A stretch of 64,000 nucleotides of DNA from a gamma proteobacterium HTCC2207 (lineage in GTDB: Bacteria > Pseudomonadota > Gammaproteobacteria > Pseudomonadales > Porticoccaceae). The stretch's first letter is position 1. Each line of letters begins with the position of its first letter. The notes under the pieces are model-generated. The model was not told the origin of the DNA. It searched no databases and was given only the letters and a program-made list of their open reading frames with translations. Below are positions 59,435 to 64,000 of this stretch, one piece after another. The position numbers and the translations under genes are program-made. The stretch covers positions 62,001-126,000 of the forward strand of contig CAJJDA010000010.1 of assembly GCA_905182855.1 (NCBI GenBank), read 5' to 3'.

Positions 59435-59440
59435 TATAAT
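59435..59440 (+). promoter_or_regulatory. Candidate -10 box of the YadGH operon
   Basis: Exact TATAAT 36 bases before the GTG start of the ABC ATPase gene. The -35 region is weak (around CGGACT), so only the -10 is convincing. Confidence 0.4.
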
Positions 59441-59475
59441 GTTGCCTTAGAAATTCAGCCAAAGGATAAGCCTCA

Positions 59476-60414
59476 GTGACCCAACCTGCCCTCGCAATCA
59501 CGCAGCTGACCAAAATCTATGATGATGGCTTTGAGGCGCTTAAATGCATAGATCTCGAGGTTGCCCCTGGTGATTTTTTTGCTCTACTAGGCCCCAATGG
59601 CGCAGGAAAATCGACCACCATTGGTATCATCTGCTCCCTGGTGCGTAAAACCGCAGGCTCTGTCACCATATTTGGCCACGATATAGACAAAGACTTCAGT
59701 GCAGCCAAGCAGTTTGTCGGAGTCGTACCTCAGGACTTTAACTTTAACCAGTTTGAAAAGCCGCTTGATATCTTGATTAATCAGGCGGGTTATTATGGCA
59801 TCCACCGCGTTGAAGCTGAGCGGCGTGCAGAGAAGTATCTAAAGCAGCTAGGGCTCTGGGATAAACGCGATATTGCTTCACGAACCCTGTCCGGAGGTAT
59901 GAAACGCCGACTCATGATTGCCCGTGCATTGATTCATGAGCCTAAGTTGCTCGTGCTAGATGAGCCAACTGCCGGAGTAGATATTGAGCTGCGTCGCTCT
60001 ATGTGGTCGTTTCTGAAAGAGATTAATGCGCAGGGAACGACTATTATTTTGACCACACATTATCTCGAAGAGGCGGAAAGTCTGTGTCGCAATGTGGCTA
60101 TCATTGATCAGGGTCAGATTGTTAAAAACACGAGTATCCGCGAGCTGTTAACGCAACTAAATAAAGAGACGTTTGTGCTCGACAGTCGTGACGAGGTACT
60201 CCAATGTCCAGTGGTTGATGGCTATGTGCTATCTCAGGTTGACGGTCACAGTATCGAGGTGGTTGTTGAGAAGTCCCAATCGATCAATGAGTTATTTGCG
60301 GCGCTGACAGCACAGGGTATTTATATCGTAAGTATGCGTAATAAAGCCAATCGATTAGAGGAGCTATTTTTAGACCTCGTTGAGCAAAACCTGCAGGAGA
60401 AAGCCAATGGATAA
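59476..60414 (+). CDS. yadG: ABC transporter ATPase (YadG type)
   Basis: 312 residues, DRA/ABC-2 type ATPase. Walker A GPNGAGKSTT, signature LSGGMKRRLMIARAL, Walker B LLVLDEPTAGVD and H-loop TTHYLEEAE. The extra C-terminal domain is short. GTG start. It pairs with the permease gene, which overlaps it by 8 bases. Substrate unknown; symbol by resemblance to E. coli YadG. Confidence 0.9.
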   Translation: MTQPALAITQLTKIYDDGFEALKCIDLEVAPGDFFALLGPNGAGKSTTIGIICSLVRKTAGSVTIFGHDIDKDFSAAKQFVGVVPQDFNFNQFEKPLDILINQAGYYGIHRVEAERRAEKYLKQLGLWDKRDIASRTLSGGMKRRLMIARALIHEPKLLVLDEPTAGVDIELRRSMWSFLKEINAQGTTIILTTHYLEEAESLCRNVAIIDQGQIVKNTSIRELLTQLNKETFVLDSRDEVLQCPVVDGYVLSQVDGHSIEVVVEKSQSINELFAALTAQGIYIVSMRNKANRLEELFLDLVEQNLQEKANG

Positions 60415-61180
60415 TGGGCAGAAGTGGATAGCATTTAGCACTATCGTGCGTCGTGAGATTAACCGTTTTATGCGTATTTGGCCGCAGACTTTAGTGCCTC
60501 CTGTCATTACCATCGTTTTGTATTTTGTTATATTTGGCAAATTAATTGGCTCTCGCATTGGTGAGATGTCTAATCTTCCCTATATTCAGTTTGTAGCTCC
60601 CGGCTTGATTATGATGTCAGTGATCACCAACTCATATTCTAATGTGGTGTCGTCTTTTTATGGCTCCAAATTTCAGCGCAATATCGAAGAGCTGCTGGTA
60701 TCTCCCACGCCCAACTGGATTATTCTATTGGGCTATATGGTAGGTGGTATGAGCCGAGGTCTCGGTGTGGGCGCGATGGTGACATTGCTGTCGCTGTACT
60801 TTGCAGATTTTAGCTTGCACAGTGTGCCTGTCACCATTGGTATCGTATTGATGACCTCGCTAATGTTCTCCCTAGCGGGTTTAATTAATGCCATTTTTGC
60901 CAATAGTTTTGATGATATTTCGATCATTCCAACCTTTGTTTTGACGCCTCTAATCTATCTGGGTGGTGTGTTTTATTCGATTGATTTACTGGGCGATTTT
61001 TGGGGTTCTGTTTCGTTGATTAATCCGATTCTCTATATGGTCAATGCCTTTCGATATGGCATGGTCGGGATCACTGACATTAATATTGTCTGGTCATTCA
61101 TTATGGTGGGAATTTTTTCTATAGTGATGTTTTCGGTGGCATTGCATCTGCTGGAAAAAGGCTCGAGATTGCGTAGCTAA
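60407..61180 (+). CDS. yadH: ABC-2 type permease (YadH type)
   Basis: 257 residues from ATG 60407 (MDNGQKWIAFSTIVRREINRF), preceded by AGGAG; frame open to 60380 but the start is clear. Six membrane segments; YIQFVAPGLIMMSVITNSY and NPILYMVNAFRYGMVG are the ABC-2 permease signature. Together with YadG forms an exporter of unknown substrate. Its stop overlaps the queF start (TAATG). Confidence 0.9.
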   Translation: MDNGQKWIAFSTIVRREINRFMRIWPQTLVPPVITIVLYFVIFGKLIGSRIGEMSNLPYIQFVAPGLIMMSVITNSYSNVVSSFYGSKFQRNIEELLVSPTPNWIILLGYMVGGMSRGLGVGAMVTLLSLYFADFSLHSVPVTIGIVLMTSLMFSLAGLINAIFANSFDDISIIPTFVLTPLIYLGGVFYSIDLLGDFWGSVSLINPILYMVNAFRYGMVGITDINIVWSFIMVGIFSIVMFSVALHLLEKGSRLRS

Positions 61181-62004
61181 TGGTTGATCATTCTGACACT
61201 AGCTTAGGTAAAGAAACGGCTTATACAGACCAGTATGATCCGGCATTGCTGTTCCCAATACCGCGCGCTAAGGCTCGTGCCTCGGGACAACGAGATAACT
61301 TTTTCATGGGCGTCGATCTATGGACCGCCTATGAAATCTCCTGGCTAAACCCGCAGGGCATACCGCAGGTCGTGATTGGCGAGTTCTGGTTTCCCTGCGA
61401 CAGTCAGTCAATTGTTGAATCTAAATCCTTCAAGTTGTATCTCAACTCCCTGATACAGACGCAATACAGTGACAGAGAAACAGTACGGCAGCTATTGGTA
61501 GCGGATCTATCCCGCGTGACCGGCTCAACTGTCGATGCGGTCCTGTACGATGTGTCGGAATATAACGGCGTTAACCCAATAGTCGAGCCGCAGGGGGTGT
61601 GTTTGGATCAGCAGCCGGTGATAGTTGATATGTATCAACCGAATCCTGATTTTCTTTGCTGTGTGGTTGAGAACGAATTACCGGTTGAAGAGTGCCTGTA
61701 CTCCCACCTGTTAAAAACCAATTGTCCCGTGACTAATCAGCCCGACTGGGCATCGGTATATATTAATTACAAAGGTCCGGCCATTGATCGAGATGGTCTG
61801 TTGCAATATATCGTCTCGTTTAGACAGCATCAGGATTTCCATGAGCAGTGCGTTGAGAAGATTTTTCAGGATATTACTGAACGCTGTCAGCCCAGTGAGT
61901 TGAGCGTGTACGCGCGTTACATGCGCAGAGGCGGTTTGGATATCAACCCCTATCGCAGTAGCGTTAATGCTGTACCGGCAGCGCTTAGGCAGGCTAGACA
62001 GTAG
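61180..62004 (+). CDS. queF: NADPH-dependent preQ0 reductase QueF
   Basis: Reduces 7-cyano-7-deazaguanine to preQ1 in queuosine synthesis. 274 residues, the long two-module form as in E. coli. The QueF motif ESKSFKLYLNS (80-90) binds NADPH; the catalytic Cys182 is in LKTNCPVTNQPDW with Asp189. Translationally coupled to yadH, although no functional link is known. Confidence 0.95.
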   Translation: MVDHSDTSLGKETAYTDQYDPALLFPIPRAKARASGQRDNFFMGVDLWTAYEISWLNPQGIPQVVIGEFWFPCDSQSIVESKSFKLYLNSLIQTQYSDRETVRQLLVADLSRVTGSTVDAVLYDVSEYNGVNPIVEPQGVCLDQQPVIVDMYQPNPDFLCCVVENELPVEECLYSHLLKTNCPVTNQPDWASVYINYKGPAIDRDGLLQYIVSFRQHQDFHEQCVEKIFQDITERCQPSELSVYARYMRRGGLDINPYRSSVNAVPAALRQARQ

Positions 62005-62022
62005 CGCAAACCGAACCGTCGA

Positions 62023-62877
62023 TTAGGCTAGGCTTGTTCTGAAGAATTCGATCAGTAGTTCGACCGCTTTATTTTTTCTATTTTTCGTCGAACATATCAG
62101 ACTAATACCTACTTCGCCTAAATCGGGAAAGCGCGCCGATGGGCTAAGTATCTTTAAATTCTCAGGTACAGTACTGCGTGCCAAAACCGTGACGCCGAGT
62201 CCCTCCTCAATAGCATGCTGAATACCGGTCAGGTCGGGGATGGTATAGACAATCTGCCAGGGCTGTTGGTGGTGATCCAAAATTTTAATCGCGCGGTGGC
62301 GATAAATGCAACCTTCTGCCGCGGCAATAAGGGGCACTATCGAGACTTTCTGCGTATTGTGATCTCTGCTCGCGACCCAGACTAGGTCATCCGTTTTGAG
62401 CAGGTCTGAAGCGGTCTTTGAGGGGTTATCTTCAAGAGCTAGAATAAGCTCATGATTGGCTTTTCCCTCCTTGGAAAGTAGCTTCTTACTAAGTTCGCAA
62501 TTTACTTCTAGTGTCACGCTTGGGTAGGCTTTGGCGAATCGACTGACGATCTTTGGCAGAAGAGCGGTGGCAAATTCACTGGGGATACCCAATCGAATTC
62601 TGCCGCTTATCGTGCTTTTTGTTATCTGACTGATCGCTAGGTCATTGAGTGCCAGTATCTGGTTGGCATAATCATACAAACTCTCTCCGGCATCAGTCAG
62701 ATCCAGAGACTTGCCGTTGCGGGTCAGTAATGGCTCGTCAATCAGTTCTTCGAGCCGCTGTATCTGGAGGCTCACTGCGGGCTGCGACCGCCCCAAGATC
62801 TCACCCGCCTTGGTAAAACTATTGAGCTGGGCCACAGAGACAAACGCTCTCAGTAGGTCCATGGGTAAATTTTTCAT
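62023..62877 (-). CDS. LysR-family transcriptional regulator
   Basis: 284 residues. N-terminal helix-turn-helix (about 1-65, AFVSVAQLNSFTKAGEILGRSQPAVSLQIQRLEE) similar to LrhA/PecT-type regulators, then a substrate-binding domain (IRLGIPSEFATALLPKIVSRF). Convergent with queF and divergent from gcvT, so it may regulate gcvT or a distant gene; the co-inducer is not visible. Confidence 0.9.
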   Translation of the reverse strand: MKNLPMDLLRAFVSVAQLNSFTKAGEILGRSQPAVSLQIQRLEELIDEPLLTRNGKSLDLTDAGESLYDYANQILALNDLAISQITKSTISGRIRLGIPSEFATALLPKIVSRFAKAYPSVTLEVNCELSKKLLSKEGKANHELILALEDNPSKTASDLLKTDDLVWVASRDHNTQKVSIVPLIAAAEGCIYRHRAIKILDHHQQPWQIVYTIPDLTGIQHAIEEGLGVTVLARSTVPENLKILSPSARFPDLGEVGISLICSTKNRKNKAVELLIEFFRTSLA

Positions 62878-63039
62878 TGTGTAATCCCTATTTGAGCAAC
62901 AATACTGGCATTTAAATTACTTATGCCTATATTGTATCTATTAATTTAACAAATTATCACTATGGCAATAAAATAGTGCATCGGACCCTGAGGTCCCTTT
63001 CTTAACCTGACGTTGTTACTGATTATGGAAAGAGAAATT
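62878..63039. promoter_or_regulatory. Divergent lysR-gcvT promoter region
   Basis: 162 bases, AT-rich next to the LysR start. A hairpin GGACC-CTGA-GGTCC followed by CTTTCTT lies at about 62983-63003, ahead of gcvT. I see no glycine-riboswitch architecture. LysR-type T-N11-A sites are possible but cannot be singled out. Confidence 0.35.
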
Positions 63040-64000
63040 ATGCCTGTAGAGCCTGAAATCAAACACACCATTTTCCATGATTACCATGTTGCGGCGGGCG
63101 GCAAGATGGTGCCCTTCGCGGGTTATCTTATGCCTGTGCAGTACACCGACGGCATTATGCAAGAGCATCTGCACTGCAGAGATAATGCGGGTTTATTTGA
63201 TGTATCTCATATGGGTCAGATTATTGTCAAAGGAGAGGGCGCTGCACAGGCGCTTGAGCGCTTAATGCCGGTGGATTTGCAGTCGTTAGGGATTAACCAG
63301 CAAACCTATAGCACGTTAACTAATGAGCAGGGTGGCGTGATAGATGACCTGATTGTAGCGCGCTGGACAGACGACACTTTCTTTCTGGTGGTCAATGCCG
63401 GTTGCAAGGAACAGGATGTCAGGCATATTCGTAAGCATCTGCCTGAATTTGAGGTGACGCATTTAGCAGATAGGTGTTTATTGGCTCTCCAAGGACTGCG
63501 CGCTAAGGATGTGATGGCCGACTTAGTGCCCGAGGCCAATGAACTGATTTTTATGAATGGCGGTCATGCCACTATTAATAGTATCGAATGCTATATCACG
63601 CGGTCGGGTTACACCGGCGAAGATGGCTTTGAAATATCCATAGATCCCAGCGATGCCCTTCAGTTAGCCGATATTTTATTGAGCTATGACTATGTCAGCT
63701 GGATTGGATTGGGAGCCCGAGATTCTCTGCGCCTCGAAGCGGGCCTCTGTTTATATGGGCACGACATGAATGAACAGACATCACCAATAGAGGCGGGAAT
63801 TACTTGGAGCATCAGCAAATCACGCCGTGCTGGCGCTCCTAATGCCGGCGGATTTTTAGGGGCAGATATCATTCTTAAGCATATGGCCGATGGCGTGTCG
63901 AAAAAGCGTGTTGGTTTTTTGGTTGATGGCCGTGCGCCTGTCCGTGAGGGCGCCGAGATTATTGATGAGAGCGGCACCGTCATCGGTAACATTACCAGCG
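63040..64000 (+). CDS. gcvT: Glycine cleavage system T protein (aminomethyltransferase), 3' partial
   Basis: Transfers the methylene group of the aminomethyl-lipoyl H protein to tetrahydrofolate. Open from ATG 63040 (MPVEPEIKHTIFHDYHVAAGG), with GGAAAGAG upstream; ATG 63025 is in frame also. The frame remains open to the window end, 320 residues so far. Motifs: KMVPFAGYLMPVQY, LFDVSHMGQI, NEQGGVIDDLIV (folate-site aspartate region) and SGYTGEDGFEI, GLGARDSLRLEAGLCLYGHD. The C-terminal barrel (ADIILKHMADGVSKKRVGF) has started; about 40-50 residues are missing. Confidence 0.95.
   Translation, partial: MPVEPEIKHTIFHDYHVAAGGKMVPFAGYLMPVQYTDGIMQEHLHCRDNAGLFDVSHMGQIIVKGEGAAQALERLMPVDLQSLGINQQTYSTLTNEQGGVIDDLIVARWTDDTFFLVVNAGCKEQDVRHIRKHLPEFEVTHLADRCLLALQGLRAKDVMADLVPEANELIFMNGGHATINSIECYITRSGYTGEDGFEISIDPSDALQLADILLSYDYVSWIGLGARDSLRLEAGLCLYGHDMNEQTSPIEAGITWSISKSRRAGAPNAGGFLGADIILKHMADGVSKKRVGFLVDGRAPVREGAEIIDESGTVIGNITS

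Noticed and set aside
62878..63039. Glycine riboswitch ahead of gcvT
   Set aside because: Only a small hairpin is present; no two-aptamer or kink-turn pattern and too little space.
1..64000. Insertion sequences, prophage, tRNA or rRNA genes
   Set aside because: I found no transposase, integrase, phage structural gene, tRNA cloverleaf or rRNA segment by reading the window.

Overview
The window looks like chromosome of a marine gammaproteobacterium, probably in the Cellvibrionales/SAR92-Porticoccaceae neighbourhood. This is an inference from three things. The housekeeping block at 31-59 kb follows the order I recall for Pseudomonas (topA, DUF6586, lexA, nagZ, csiV, mfd, gap, nqrA-F, apbE, nqrM, sthA, lolCDE, DUF2062). 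There is a Na+-based energy set (oadGAB, nqr, putP). There is also a TonB-receptor polysaccharide locus of the type seen in marine and Xanthomonas/Caulobacter-like bacteria. I see no rRNA, tRNA, insertion sequence, prophage or CRISPR array.

Layout. 1-8.9 kb: end of bioA, ttcA, putP, then argS (minus strand), oadGAB and bolA. 9.3-26.2 kb is the accessory part. A secreted lipoprotein carries four ~165-residue repeats, three of them almost identical at DNA level. A minus-strand run follows: TonB-dependent receptor, flavin halogenase-like protein, SapC, JmjC-type cupin, second halogenase-like protein and a methyltransferase. Divergent from it are a LytS-type kinase and LytTR regulator, then a secreted GH3 beta-glucosidase. 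I read this as a candidate beta-glucan (laminarin-like) utilisation locus. 26.6-31.6 kb: HD-domain and MOSC proteins, tatD, slt, uspA and a membrane-anchored hypothetical. 31.7-39.7 kb: topA to lexA with an exact SOS box, a LOG-family gene, nagZ and a MscS channel. 39.8-46.7 kb: lipocalin, csiV, mfd and gap. 47-55.6 kb: nqrABCDEF-apbE-nqrM-sthA. 55.6-64 kb: lolCDE, DUF2062, a YadGH-type ABC exporter, queF, a LysR regulator and the start of gcvT.

How parts work together. Nqr pumps Na+ using NADH, and ApbE and NqrM mature it. OadGAB couples decarboxylation to Na+ export, and PutP spends the gradient. In the glycan locus the lipoprotein would hold glucan at the surface, the TonB receptor would import oligosaccharides, the GH3 enzyme would release glucose, and LytS/LytTR would sense and switch the locus.

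A caution for every user: at least eleven genes are broken by one-base insertions or deletions (bioA, bolA, the lipoprotein, the methyltransferase, one halogenase, the TonB receptor, the LytTR regulator, mscS, mfd, nqrD, lolC). Several are essential or single-copy and otherwise intact, so residual assembly indels are more likely than gene decay. I annotate these as whole genes and give the likely position of each shift.
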